Shown here in pieces: positions 7,875 through 16,182 of a stretch of 64,000 bases of DNA; within the stretch, counting starts at the first letter, position 1, and each line of letters opens with the position of its first letter. Where the stretch lies: the NCBI RefSeq assembly GCF_900109855.1, contig NZ_FOBO01000007.1, positions 1-64,000 of the forward strand, read 5' to 3'. The notes below the pieces were generated by a model. That model was not told where the DNA came from. It was given only the letters and a program-made list of their open reading frames with translations, and ran no database searches. This DNA comes from Roseovarius tolerans (GTDB lineage: Bacteria > Pseudomonadota > Alphaproteobacteria > Rhodobacterales > Rhodobacteraceae). The translations under genes and the position numbers were made by a program.

Positions 7875-9233
7875 TTGGCTCACAATGATGCGATTTGGCA
7901 GGAAACTGCCGCGCTGCTGCCGCCCGTATTTGATGCCTTTTGTGATTTCGAGGCTCTGCCCCGTCATTGCGCGGCCTGGCCGCTTGCCGAAGGGCATTCC
8001 GGGGGCGGCACGCAAACCTGCCTGCTGGACGTGCAACACAGCCTCAAGACCGCCGCCGCGCATGGTCGCTGGCACTGGCCGGAGCAGCCGATCATCTTCA
8101 TCTCCGATCCCCATGCCGATGCAGAGGGCTTTCTGCGGTCGCTGGCGGCTGCGGGCGTGATCCGGCGCAGCGGGCAGGAACCAAGGCACTTTTGCCTGAC
8201 CGGCTTCGGTCAGCGTGCACGGATTGTGGTGGGGGGCGATTGCCTCGACAAGGGCCCAAGCAATCTCGATATGCTCGACGCGCTCGATGCGCTGTTCGAC
8301 AGTGGCGCGGATGTGCATCTTCTGGCGGGCAATCACGATCTGAGGTTCATGCTCGCCGTGCAGGCCCTGACCGGTGCGCGCAGCCCCTTGACCGAACATC
8401 TTTTCGTTCGGATGGGGCGCAAGACCGTGCCCCTGTTGCGCGAAGTCTGGGACAGGTTCCGCACGCCCGGCCAAACCGACAATCTGCCCGACGAGGCCGC
8501 CTGCCGTGCCCGCATCTTCCCCGGCCCTGCATGGGAAACCGAATTCCCCCCGCTCGCAGCGGCGCATCTGTCGGCTGCGGCCATCACCAAGGAACTTGCC
8601 CGCCTGCGCAACAAGCAGCACCAATTCGACAAGGAAGTGGCCGAGGCGGGCATGACCATGCGCATGGTCTACGCCGCCGCGCTGATGTGCAGGTCTCTGT
8701 TTCTTGCGCCGGACGGCCCCTATGCATGGTTCTACCAGCGCATGAACATGATCCAGCAAAGCGGCTCGCTTCTCTTCGTTCACGCCGGTCTTGACGATGC
8801 CATGTGCGCGCTCTTGGCCGAGGGCGGGGCCGATGCGGTCAACACCCGCTTTCGGGCCGAGGCGCGGCAAGACCCGTTCGCGTTCTACTTTGGCCCAGTG
8901 GCCAATCTGGTGCGCACCAAGTATCGTGAGACCGACAAGCACCTCTCCGAGACGGGGGTGAAGAGGCTTCACGCGCAGGGGATCAAGATGGTCGTGCAGG
9001 GACATGTGAACAATCATCACGGCCAGCGACTGCTCGCAAAACGCGGGTTGCTGCACCTGGAAGGCGATGTGACGCTCGACCGCGCGTCGCGCCGCTCAGA
9101 GGGGCTGGCGGGCATCGGGGTCGGGGCCACGCTGATTTATCCGACCGGCGACATCGTCGGCCTTAGCTCGGATTTTCCAGCGGCCAAGCATTTTCACCCG
9201 GAACGCCCGGTCCTGGACGGGGCTGCGGCATGA
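7875..9233 (+). CDS. Metallophosphoesterase (calcineurin-like)
   Basis: This 452-residue protein shows the full metallophosphoesterase motif order: FISDPHADAEGF (D-x-H, res ~75-86), VGGDCLDKGPSNLDM (GDxxDxG, ~119), LAGNHDLRFM (GNHD, ~152) and the late VQGHVNNHHG (~375). It should be a two-metal phosphatase or phosphodiesterase in the cytoplasm; no signal peptide is seen. No in-frame ATG exists between the previous stop (7862) and the conserved region, so TTG 7875 is taken as the start. It lies 12 bp after the histidine phosphatase gene and overlaps the amphi-Trp gene by ATGA. Substrate unknown. Confidence 0.75.
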   Translation: MAHNDAIWQETAALLPPVFDAFCDFEALPRHCAAWPLAEGHSGGGTQTCLLDVQHSLKTAAAHGRWHWPEQPIIFISDPHADAEGFLRSLAAAGVIRRSGQEPRHFCLTGFGQRARIVVGGDCLDKGPSNLDMLDALDALFDSGADVHLLAGNHDLRFMLAVQALTGARSPLTEHLFVRMGRKTVPLLREVWDRFRTPGQTDNLPDEAACRARIFPGPAWETEFPPLAAAHLSAAAITKELARLRNKQHQFDKEVAEAGMTMRMVYAAALMCRSLFLAPDGPYAWFYQRMNMIQQSGSLLFVHAGLDDAMCALLAEGGADAVNTRFRAEARQDPFAFYFGPVANLVRTKYRETDKHLSETGVKRLHAQGIKMVVQGHVNNHHGQRLLAKRGLLHLEGDVTLDRASRRSEGLAGIGVGATLIYPTGDIVGLSSDFPAAKHFHPERPVLDGAAA

Positions 9234-9496
9234 GCCTGCCCGACGGCAAATTCCGCCACGAGTCGCTTCAGGACCGCAAGACAATCAAGACCCTGCTCAA
9301 CGCCTTGACCAAGGGCATCGGATCGGGAGAAATCACGCTTAGCGATGGCGACAAGGACCTCACCCTGCCGATTGAGGGGCTGATGACCCTGCGCATCAAG
9401 GCCGACCGATCAGACGGCGCTTGCCGCGTCGATCTGCGGATATCCTGGACGGAAGATACTGCGCCAAAGAGCAAGACCGCGCCTCAGATCAAGTGA
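9230..9496 (+). CDS. Amphi-Trp domain protein
   Basis: This small 88-residue acidic/amphipathic protein ends its conserved core with LRISWTED, the amphi-Trp signature, preceded by alternating strands (LTLPIEGLMTLRIKADRS). No catalytic residues are visible. Because it is the only small, enzyme-free protein of the locus and close to HPr in size, it is a reasonable candidate for the carrier or target that the kinases, ATP-grasp enzyme and phosphatases act on; this is inference. It is the last gene of the seven-gene overlapping operon and is followed by a 472-bp AT-rich gap. Confidence 0.75.
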   Translation: MSLPDGKFRHESLQDRKTIKTLLNALTKGIGSGEITLSDGDKDLTLPIEGLMTLRIKADRSDGACRVDLRISWTEDTAPKSKTAPQIK

Positions 9497-9968
9497 CGCC
9501 GTGGGCGTTGCGGTGGGAAAGGCCCGGCATGAAACAGCGCATGCGTTCGAAGGTGTCGCCGCCCGCTTGGGATGGACCATCGCACAGCTAACTTCTGATC
9601 CTACGCTCCTTTCAGGCGATCAAAATTGGGCACACAAACTTCAAACGGATTCATTAAGTTAGATTAACCTAATTATATCAAACAGCGCTCTACTGCCGTA
9701 GCCTCAGCCTCAGCTCCATGATTATACTTTTGAAAAATTGATTTTTTGAAGATAATCCCTCTCATTTGGAAGATTTGCAAAGGCTGAAATTCTTGGAAGC
9801 TTTAGCCGCCCTTTGAAATTTTAATTAGATATGCTAAGTATATTGGAATGATGGACACAAATTCACTGTGCCAATTGCGGCACACACTGCCTTTGGCGTG
9901 CGGCCACTAGTCCGCCGGGACATACTCCTGACTCACGCTAGGCATTCCCAAGACACGAAAGGGCAACT
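9497..9968. other. AT-rich non-coding gap inside the GAK-type region
   Basis: No convincing gene is present. The middle (about 9590-9860) is clearly richer in A and T than the surroundings, with runs such as TTGATTTTTTGAAGATAAT and TTAATTAGATATGCTAAGTAT. It separates the seven-gene operon from the ATP-grasp/papain-like pair and probably carries the promoter of the latter. A small RNA cannot be excluded. No terminator hairpin with a T-run was identified. Confidence 0.5.
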
Positions 9969-11195
9969 ATGACCGAAAAAAATCCAGACAAGGGCTATGT
10001 GGCGATCCTGGGCTGGTCGCTGAACGCGATCGATGCCATTGACCGCTTTGACCGTCGCTATGTAATCGTCGCCCCCTCTTGGGCCGAGGACTATGCCAAG
10101 GCCAATGACATTCCCTTCATCGCCTGGGATTTCGACCGGCTCAACGAGCGGTCTCACGAGATCGCGCAGATCCTCAAGGACGAGGGTTGCGACGTCGCGA
10201 TCCCGCTATTCGAGGAGACCGTCGAATGGGCGGGGGCGATCAACTCCGTCCTGCTCGACAATGCGCGCCTGCTCGGACAATCTATGCTGTTCCGCGACAA
10301 ATCTCTAATGAAACGCCGCGCGCAGCTTGCCGGTATTCGCGTCGGCATCTTCGAGGAGGCCGACAATCACGCCGATGTGGTGCGCTTTCTCAAGCGGGTG
10401 AACCAGACACTGCTCAAGCTTGAAGGCGATCCCGACGACCCGATCCACTTCAAGGCCTTCGACAAGGCGGGGTGCCTCGGGCACCGCACCATCCGTACGG
10501 TCGAGGATGTCGATTCGATCTCGAATGACGAGTTTCCGGCGCTCCTCGAAAGCCACCTGGACGGTTGGGAATTTGCAGTTGAGGCGTGGATCAAGGACGG
10601 CAAGATCCAGTTTCTCAACATCTCGGAATACGTGACGCTTGGCTATTCGGTGTTCGTGCCCGCCACGCCGGAACTCGAATCCTGGCGGCCCAAGATCGAG
10701 GAGGAGATCAACAAGCTGATCAAGGCGTTTGATATCGACTTCGGCTTTATCCACCCTGAGTATTTCGTGACCAGCGATGGCACGATGTATTTCGGCGAGG
10801 TCGCCTATCGCCCGCCGGGCTTCAACGCGCTGGAGCTGATCGAGCGGGCGTATGGCTTTAACGGCTATCAGGGCATCGTGCTGGCGTTTGATCCCAAGAC
10901 CACGCAGGAGGAGCTTGACGCCTTCTTCCCGACCCCGGTCGAGGACGCCAAGGGCCATGCGGGATGTTTCGGGGCCTATCCGCGGCGGCGGGTGGTCGAG
11001 CGGTTGGAAATCCCCGAAGAGACCGCCAAGAACCCATATTTCGAGTTCCACGAACTGGCGCAACCGATGGAGCAGAAGGTGACAAAGCGTACCGCCTTCG
11101 GTACCCATTGGGGGCTGGTCTATTTCTTCGGAGAGGACCCGCACCAGTTGCGCGACCTGCTCAAGGCACAGGAAGAGCTTGATTTTTATGTTTAA
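9969..11195 (+). CDS. Second ATP-grasp domain protein of the GAK-type region
   Basis: This 408-residue protein has a preATP-grasp part (GYVAILGWSLNAIDAIDRF; then CDVAIPLFEETVEWAGAINS) and an ATP-grasp domain (DKSLMKRRAQLAGI, FKAFDKAGCLG, LDGWEFAVEAWIKDGKIQF, and the metal site FIHPEYFVTSDGTMYFGEVAYRPPG). It resembles carboxylate-amine ligases of the BL00235/carbamoyl-phosphate type more than RimK. GAAAGGG six bp before ATG 9969 supports the start. It sits 21 bp ahead of the papain-like gene in the same direction, so the two form an operon. Substrate unknown; the pairing of a ligase with a putative Cys peptidase/transferase suggests making and trimming of an amide-linked product. Confidence 0.75.
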   Translation: MTEKNPDKGYVAILGWSLNAIDAIDRFDRRYVIVAPSWAEDYAKANDIPFIAWDFDRLNERSHEIAQILKDEGCDVAIPLFEETVEWAGAINSVLLDNARLLGQSMLFRDKSLMKRRAQLAGIRVGIFEEADNHADVVRFLKRVNQTLLKLEGDPDDPIHFKAFDKAGCLGHRTIRTVEDVDSISNDEFPALLESHLDGWEFAVEAWIKDGKIQFLNISEYVTLGYSVFVPATPELESWRPKIEEEINKLIKAFDIDFGFIHPEYFVTSDGTMYFGEVAYRPPGFNALELIERAYGFNGYQGIVLAFDPKTTQEELDAFFPTPVEDAKGHAGCFGAYPRRRVVERLEIPEETAKNPYFEFHELAQPMEQKVTKRTAFGTHWGLVYFFGEDPHQLRDLLKAQEELDFYV

Positions 11196-11216
11196 CCACA
11201 CCCGAGGGTATCTCTG

Positions 11217-13238
11217 ATGGCAGGCACGGAACAGGGTGGCGAGGCGGATCGTCTCGCCGCCACGCTCGAAGGGCCGCTGACGCATCTGCAAGAGGCCCGT
11301 CCCTTTGCCAAGCCCCGCTTTCAGGCGCAGGTATTGGACGTGGCGGGGCGGCTGCTGACCGTGCCGGACGGGATAGCGCGTCTGCATGCATTGGCCCCCC
11401 GGATGGATGCGGCGGGTATCTTTGCCGGGTCCGACTGGGATGCGCCCGCCAATCTGCTGCCCGGCCTTGTTTCGGGCACGCTTGAACACGGCGCGCCAGC
11501 CTCGGTTGCCGCCGAGGCGGTCAGCCTGCTGCGGCTGCTGGCGGTGGCCAAGGGCGAAACCGAACATCCCCGCATCCACGCCGCCGCCGCACGGCGCTTT
11601 CTGACGCAGGTGCTGGCCCTCAATATGCGGCGCTTTTTCGGCGCCACGGATGAGGCGGCTCGGATGGCGGGCGCGCAGCAGGCCACCACCGACGCGCTGT
11701 TTCGATATCTGGCTGAGCATGTCGGCTTTCAGGACGTGTTGGGCGAATTGGTCGACGAGATCTGGCGTATCCTGCGGCAACGGCCCATTCAGGTGGCCCA
11801 CGCCAAGGACATGATCGCGCAGATCGCCATCACCCTCAGCGAGCGTGGTGGTGAGATCGGCGATCGGCGTCTCGGGGCCGACCGTCTGGTTTCGGCGTTG
11901 TTCGGACCGACCTCGGCCTGCATGGGCGATCCGGGCCTCGACACCTATCACGAGCGGCTTGCCGTGATGGACGAAACCGATCTGCGCCACGAGGCGCAGG
12001 GACTGGCACGGGCGATGCACGATACCGGCCTTGTCTCGGATTATCACGCCGCGTTTCTGACCTGGGTGCTGGAGACCGAGCATGATGGCATGGTCGCGGA
12101 CACGCTGGGCCTCGGCACGACCGGGCGCGACTGCATGCAGCAGCACCGAGGCCTGATCCTTGAGTTGATCCGCCGCGCGGTGCGGCCAGAGACGGCGCAG
12201 GCGCTTTACGGCATGTCGCTGATGCTTGACCGGGGCATCCTGCATCACGCCCCGATCGCCCCGGCCCTGCGCCGCCAACTGGAGCTTGCGCCCTGTCCCG
12301 CCGTGGCAGAGCGCCTGTCGATGGCCGGGCTGCACGCGGCGGACCCCGCCGACCTGCTGCTGGCGGGCTGCATTCAGGTTCTGGGCTTGCCGTTGGGTGT
12401 GGGCCAAGGTGCCAACCCGACCTGCCAATCGGCCCGCGCCATTGCGATGTGGGCGCAGAATGACCCCGACTACCTGCTGCATCTGGTGGCGCAGGGAACA
12501 CGCATCGACTCGGTGATGATGCATTTCGAGGGGCGCGCGATCAACTCCGCCGATCTGCCTGCGGGGCTCGCCCTAGGTGCCCCGCTCGATGCCGATCCCG
12601 TATCGGTCGTGCTGGTGCCGCACCTTGACCGGATCTATGCCGAGATGGGTCGGCTCTGCGCCGCGCGCAACGACGACCCACATATCTGGATCAATCCCGA
12701 ATTTCACGGCTGGTGGGTGGGCCGCGCCTGCGCCGTGGCGGTCGATGTGCCGACCGGGGCGCTGGCCGGGATCGAGGATTTCATCGCCCGTTTCCACACC
12801 GCCTATCACCCGCAATACAATAGCGGCGAGCCAGTGATCCATCCGCAGCCCGCCGGGATTGCAGCCACTGATGCTGCTGGTCGCTTTGTCGGCTGGCACG
12901 CCATCACCATCCTGCGTGTGGTTCCGGACCGGGAAGGCGAGATGCGGGTTTATTTCTACAATCCGAACAACGATTCAGGTCAGGATTGGGGCGCCGGTGC
13001 GGTGGTCTCGACCCACGGGTCGGGAGAACGGTTCGGCGAGGCCTCATTGCCATTCGAGACCTTCGCCTCTCGTCTCTATCTCTTCCATGAAGACGGAATG
13101 CGCCCGGCAGCCAGCAATCGTCCCGCGCAGGACATTTTGGAGCGCGTCGCGGGCCAGGCGCGCGGCACCTGGGCCGCTGGACGCGAGGAGATCAGTGGCG
13201 AAGCCATTTCACGCCTCGCCGCGACAGGGCCAAGCTGA
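11217..13238 (+). CDS. Unrecognised 673-residue protein with papain-like Cys-His-Asn arrangement
   Basis: I do not recognise a named family. Residues ~1-390 are predicted mostly helical and leucine/alanine rich. The C-terminal third holds GANPTCQSARAIAMWAQ (Cys403), GWHAITILRV (His561) and YFYNPNNDSGQDWG (Asn582). The order Cys, His, Asn, the helix after the Cys, and the H-to-N spacing of 21 match the layout of papain-like cysteine peptidases and transglutaminase-type enzymes. No signal peptide. A GAGGG ribosome site lies about 9 bp before ATG 11217. It follows an ATP-grasp gene by 21 bp and belongs with the GAK-type genes by orientation. The catalytic assignment is my inference from the motif pattern. 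Confidence 0.65.
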   Translation: MAGTEQGGEADRLAATLEGPLTHLQEARPFAKPRFQAQVLDVAGRLLTVPDGIARLHALAPRMDAAGIFAGSDWDAPANLLPGLVSGTLEHGAPASVAAEAVSLLRLLAVAKGETEHPRIHAAAARRFLTQVLALNMRRFFGATDEAARMAGAQQATTDALFRYLAEHVGFQDVLGELVDEIWRILRQRPIQVAHAKDMIAQIAITLSERGGEIGDRRLGADRLVSALFGPTSACMGDPGLDTYHERLAVMDETDLRHEAQGLARAMHDTGLVSDYHAAFLTWVLETEHDGMVADTLGLGTTGRDCMQQHRGLILELIRRAVRPETAQALYGMSLMLDRGILHHAPIAPALRRQLELAPCPAVAERLSMAGLHAADPADLLLAGCIQVLGLPLGVGQGANPTCQSARAIAMWAQNDPDYLLHLVAQGTRIDSVMMHFEGRAINSADLPAGLALGAPLDADPVSVVLVPHLDRIYAEMGRLCAARNDDPHIWINPEFHGWWVGRACAVAVDVPTGALAGIEDFIARFHTAYHPQYNSGEPVIHPQPAGIAATDAAGRFVGWHAITILRVVPDREGEMRVYFYNPNNDSGQDWGAGAVVSTHGSGERFGEASLPFETFASRLYLFHEDGMRPAASNRPAQDILERVAGQARGTWAAGREEISGEAISRLAATGPS

Positions 13239-13336
13239 GCCGCTTCAAGACAATTAAACTGTGCCTCCGGAGTTCAGCGGGGGTTAGCAGAGAGAAAAAT
13301 ACCACCTCTGGCATCGGTTTGGCGACAGTTGGACTG

Positions 13337-14416
13337 TTACTTCGGCGCGTCAGCATTCGCCACGATTGGCCCGAACAGAGCCGCCGAAACCACTTCGGCC
13401 GCATGGGACCATCCCCCGAGACCTGCCGCAGCATCGCGCGCTGCCTCGGAACAGGCCTTGCGCAGGCGCGGGTCACCAAGCAATCGGCGCAGCGCTTCGG
13501 CGAAGGCATCGACATCGTCGGGCGACACCAGCAGGCCAGCCGCTTGTGGCACCGTATCGGGTGTGGCACCTGCACGCGTGCTCACGATGGGCAACGCATG
13601 TCCCATCGCCTCGTCAAATACGATGCCATAACCCTCGTATCTGGTTGATAGGGCAAAAAGGCTTGCCTCGCGATAAAGCGCGTCGAGCCGCGTCTGCGAA
13701 ATCTCGCCGGTCAGATGCACGCGCGCCGCAAGGCCGAGGTCCTCGCGCAGGTCATGCAGGCTGCGGACGGTGTCGGGTTCATGCCTGCGCCCGACGATCA
13801 CTGACTGCCAGTCGAGATCGTTGATTTGGGCAAGGGCGCGCATCAGGATGTCATGTCCCTTGCGCCGGGCAAGCAGACCCACGGAGAGAATGAGCGGCGG
13901 TGTTGCGGCACGCCGTGGCTCTGCGTCCGGATTGCGAACAAATCCCGGTTTGGCAATGCTGATCCGGTCATGCGCAACACCGTACTCAGTCTCCAGCAGG
14001 CGAGCGATATGCGGGCTTGTCACGACGATATGCCGTGCAAGCGCCAGGTTGGCCATTTCACGCGCCGCCATCTCGCGCGCCTGTGCAGTCTCCAGCCCCG
14101 GCTCGAGCGCGAGCGGATGATGCACCAGAGCCACAAGAGGGGCGCGGACCTGTGATAGCCGATCCGTGTCAAGAGCGCCGAAGGCCAGCCCATCGACAAG
14201 CGCGGGGCAACTGGCGGGCAGCCGGTCAAGCTGCGCCAGCGCATTCGCCATGTCGCGCGCAGTCGGATGAGGAAAACTGTCGCCAAGGGTCAGGTGATGC
14301 AGGTCGATGCCGGACGCCACCAGCGCATCGGCCAGCCTGCGATCATAGAGATAGCCGCCGGTCACCGTTTCGATATCGCCCGGCACGGCAAAGGCCATGG
14401 CGCGGGGCGCGGTCAT
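13337..14416 (-). CDS. GT4-family glycosyltransferase
   Basis: This 359-residue protein has a Rossmann N-terminus (FAVPGDIETVTGGYLYDRRL) and a GT-B C-terminal domain with LILSVGLLARRKGHDILMRAL, the linker RVHLTGEISQTRLDALY and the nucleotide-sugar end motif LSTRYEGYGIVFDEAMGHA (the E-x7-E motif). It should move a sugar from a nucleotide sugar to an acceptor. I chose ATG 14416 (MTAPRAMAF), which overlaps the preceding phosphatase stop by 4 bp; a longer frame upstream is only the shadow of that gene. It is the last gene of the leftward operon headed by the PTPS-like gene, so the acceptor may be a pterin-derived molecule, as in cyanopterin synthesis. Acceptor inferred. Confidence 0.8.
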   Translation of the reverse strand: MTAPRAMAFAVPGDIETVTGGYLYDRRLADALVASGIDLHHLTLGDSFPHPTARDMANALAQLDRLPASCPALVDGLAFGALDTDRLSQVRAPLVALVHHPLALEPGLETAQAREMAAREMANLALARHIVVTSPHIARLLETEYGVAHDRISIAKPGFVRNPDAEPRRAATPPLILSVGLLARRKGHDILMRALAQINDLDWQSVIVGRRHEPDTVRSLHDLREDLGLAARVHLTGEISQTRLDALYREASLFALSTRYEGYGIVFDEAMGHALPIVSTRAGATPDTVPQAAGLLVSPDDVDAFAEALRRLLGDPRLRKACSEAARDAAAGLGGWSHAAEVVSAALFGPIVANADAPK

Positions 14417-15222
14417 GCACTGTCTCGCAGGTCGCAAAGGCGCGATGCCAGAAGCGGGCCGAGATCGGCATTCGAGGCCAGAAACGAGCCTGTCTCCAGC
14501 ACCGACTGCCCCGGCCAGAGCGGCCGCACATCCCCACCCGCCTCGGTCACCAGAAGCAGGCCCGCCGCTACGTCCCAAGGGCCGAGATTGCGCTCCCAAT
14601 AGGCGTCGATCCGGCCTGCCGCGACATAGGCCAGATCCAGCGTCGCGGCCCCCCAGCGGCGGATTCCGGCGCAATCGGGCATCAACCCTTCGATGTCGCG
14701 CATGCTGTGCGAGAGATAGGTCACTCGCCCGCCCGCAGGCACGCCGGTGGCGAGCAGCGCATGAGAGAGGGGAACATCCCGTGACACCCAAATCGGTGCG
14801 CCATTGAGATGTGCCCCGGTGCCCGCCCCGGCGGTGAATGTCTCGGACTTGAACGGATCGTGCACCACGCCCGCGATCACCCGGTCGCCCTGCGCCAAGG
14901 CGATGGAGACACCCCAATGCGGCAACCCGTGCAGAAAATTCGTGGTGCCGTCGAGCGGATCGACGATCCAGCGCAGGCCGTTCGGGTCACCCGATGCGCC
15001 GGTTTCCTCGCCAAGCCAGCCGATCCCGGGATGGGCACCCTGCAACCGGTCGCGGATCATACGTTCCGCCGTCAGGTCCGCGTCGGACACGAAATCGCCC
15101 GCTGTCTTTTCGGTGCGCGGAATGGATTTTACCGTCTCGAACCGGTCGAGCAACTGCGCGCCCACTTCTTGCGCCACGCATGTCATCAGGTGCAGTGCGC
15201 CCCCGCCCGGATCATCCTTCAT
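14413..15222 (-). CDS. Inositol-monophosphatase family phosphatase
   Basis: This 269-residue protein of the IMPase/CysQ/FBPase superfamily has metal-binding sites in GWLGEETG (E-E, ~70), WIVDPLDGTTNFLHG (DPxDGT, ~84) and GPWDVAAGLLL (WDxAAG, ~211). These residues are all present, so an active Mg-dependent sugar-phosphate or nucleotide phosphatase is expected. I chose ATG 15222 (MKDDPGGG) over the longer frame to 15408, which lies inside the dehydrogenase gene. It overlaps the dehydrogenase by 11 bp and the glycosyltransferase by 4 bp. In this setting it may remove a phosphate from a pathway intermediate. Confidence 0.8.
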   Translation of the reverse strand: MKDDPGGGALHLMTCVAQEVGAQLLDRFETVKSIPRTEKTAGDFVSDADLTAERMIRDRLQGAHPGIGWLGEETGASGDPNGLRWIVDPLDGTTNFLHGLPHWGVSIALAQGDRVIAGVVHDPFKSETFTAGAGTGAHLNGAPIWVSRDVPLSHALLATGVPAGGRVTYLSHSMRDIEGLMPDCAGIRRWGAATLDLAYVAAGRIDAYWERNLGPWDVAAGLLLVTEAGGDVRPLWPGQSVLETGSFLASNADLGPLLASRLCDLRDSA

Positions 15223-16177
15223 AGCGCAGCCTGTGGCACAGTGTCTCCGGGGCATCGAGGATATGGGCATAGTCCTGCGCCGCCATGTCGAACGGACTTT
15301 CCCCCGAGATGAGCGTATCGAGCACCGGATCGTTGAGCAGTCGAAGTGCGGCTTCCAGACGCCTGCGGTGTGTCCAGCGGGCCGCGCGATGCGCGGGGAT
15401 GCGCCCAACCTGCGAAGCGACCAGGCGCAGCCGTTTTTGATGAAAGGCAGCCCCCAGGCTGATCGTCGTTGGCCGCGTGCCGAACCAGCTGGCCTCGATC
15501 ACCGTGGCCTCGAGCCCGGCAAGCGTCAGCGCAGTCGCAAGCCCGGCCTCGGTGGCCGAGGCATGGATCACCACATCCGCCTCGCCAGGTCCCGCATCGG
15601 GCGCGGCAAAGGCGCAGCCCAGCGCGCGGGCAAGAGCGTCGCGGGTGGGATCGACATCTATCAGGCACGTCTCGGTGCCCGGAATGCGCGCTGCGAGATA
15701 GCCCGCGAGCGCGCCGACCGTGCCCGCCCCCACCACCGCTACGCGGTCGCCCGGCTGCACCTGCGCATCCCACAGAATATTGAGTGCGGTCTCCATATTG
15801 GCCGCCAACACGGCGCGCGCGGCAGGCACCGCTGGCGGCACTGGAACGGCCATCGACTGCGGACAGGCGAATCGGGTCTGGTGCGGGTGCAAGGCAAAGA
15901 CAATGCGGCCTGCGTCCGGGCCGTCTTGGATCTGGCCGACGGCGCTGTAGCCATATTTCACGGGAAAGGGAAATTCCCCGCCCTGCATGGGCGCGCGCAT
16001 GGTCTGGTATTCGCTTTCCGGCACGCGGCCCTCGAACACGAGCCGTTCCGTTCCACGGCTGATCCCGGAAAAGAGCGTGTGCAAGACATAATCTTCGGAC
16101 CCGGGCGTGACCTCGGTCGGGCGGATTTCCGCAACCCGGGGGCCGGTGATCCAGAGTGCGCGGGCAGCCTCCGTCAT
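15212..16177 (-). CDS. Zinc-type medium-chain dehydrogenase/reductase-like protein
   Basis: This 321-residue MDR-superfamily protein has a GroES-like part (SGISRGTERLVFEGRVP, FPVKYGYSAVGQI) and a nucleotide-binding site VAVVGAGTVGALAGYLAA (res ~143-160) followed by LIDVDPTRDALARALG. The usual structural zinc cysteines are not evident. The closest general types are BchC-like or threonine-dehydrogenase-like members. The start MTEAARALW at 16177 was chosen because the longer frame to 16258 overlaps the RibD-like gene by 75 bp. It is expected to oxidise or reduce a hydroxyl/keto group on the pathway intermediate. Fold confident, substrate unknown. Confidence 0.75.
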   Translation of the reverse strand: MTEAARALWITGPRVAEIRPTEVTPGSEDYVLHTLFSGISRGTERLVFEGRVPESEYQTMRAPMQGGEFPFPVKYGYSAVGQIQDGPDAGRIVFALHPHQTRFACPQSMAVPVPPAVPAARAVLAANMETALNILWDAQVQPGDRVAVVGAGTVGALAGYLAARIPGTETCLIDVDPTRDALARALGCAFAAPDAGPGEADVVIHASATEAGLATALTLAGLEATVIEASWFGTRPTTISLGAAFHQKRLRLVASQVGRIPAHRAARWTHRRRLEAALRLLNDPVLDTLISGESPFDMAAQDYAHILDAPETLCHRLRYEG

Positions 16178-16182
16178 CTGGG

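Noticed and set aside
10305-12524. A 739-codon open frame on the minus strand
   Set aside because: It lies opposite the ATP-grasp and papain-like genes, has low-complexity Gln/Arg/His-rich composition and no motif. It is a shadow of high-GC coding DNA.
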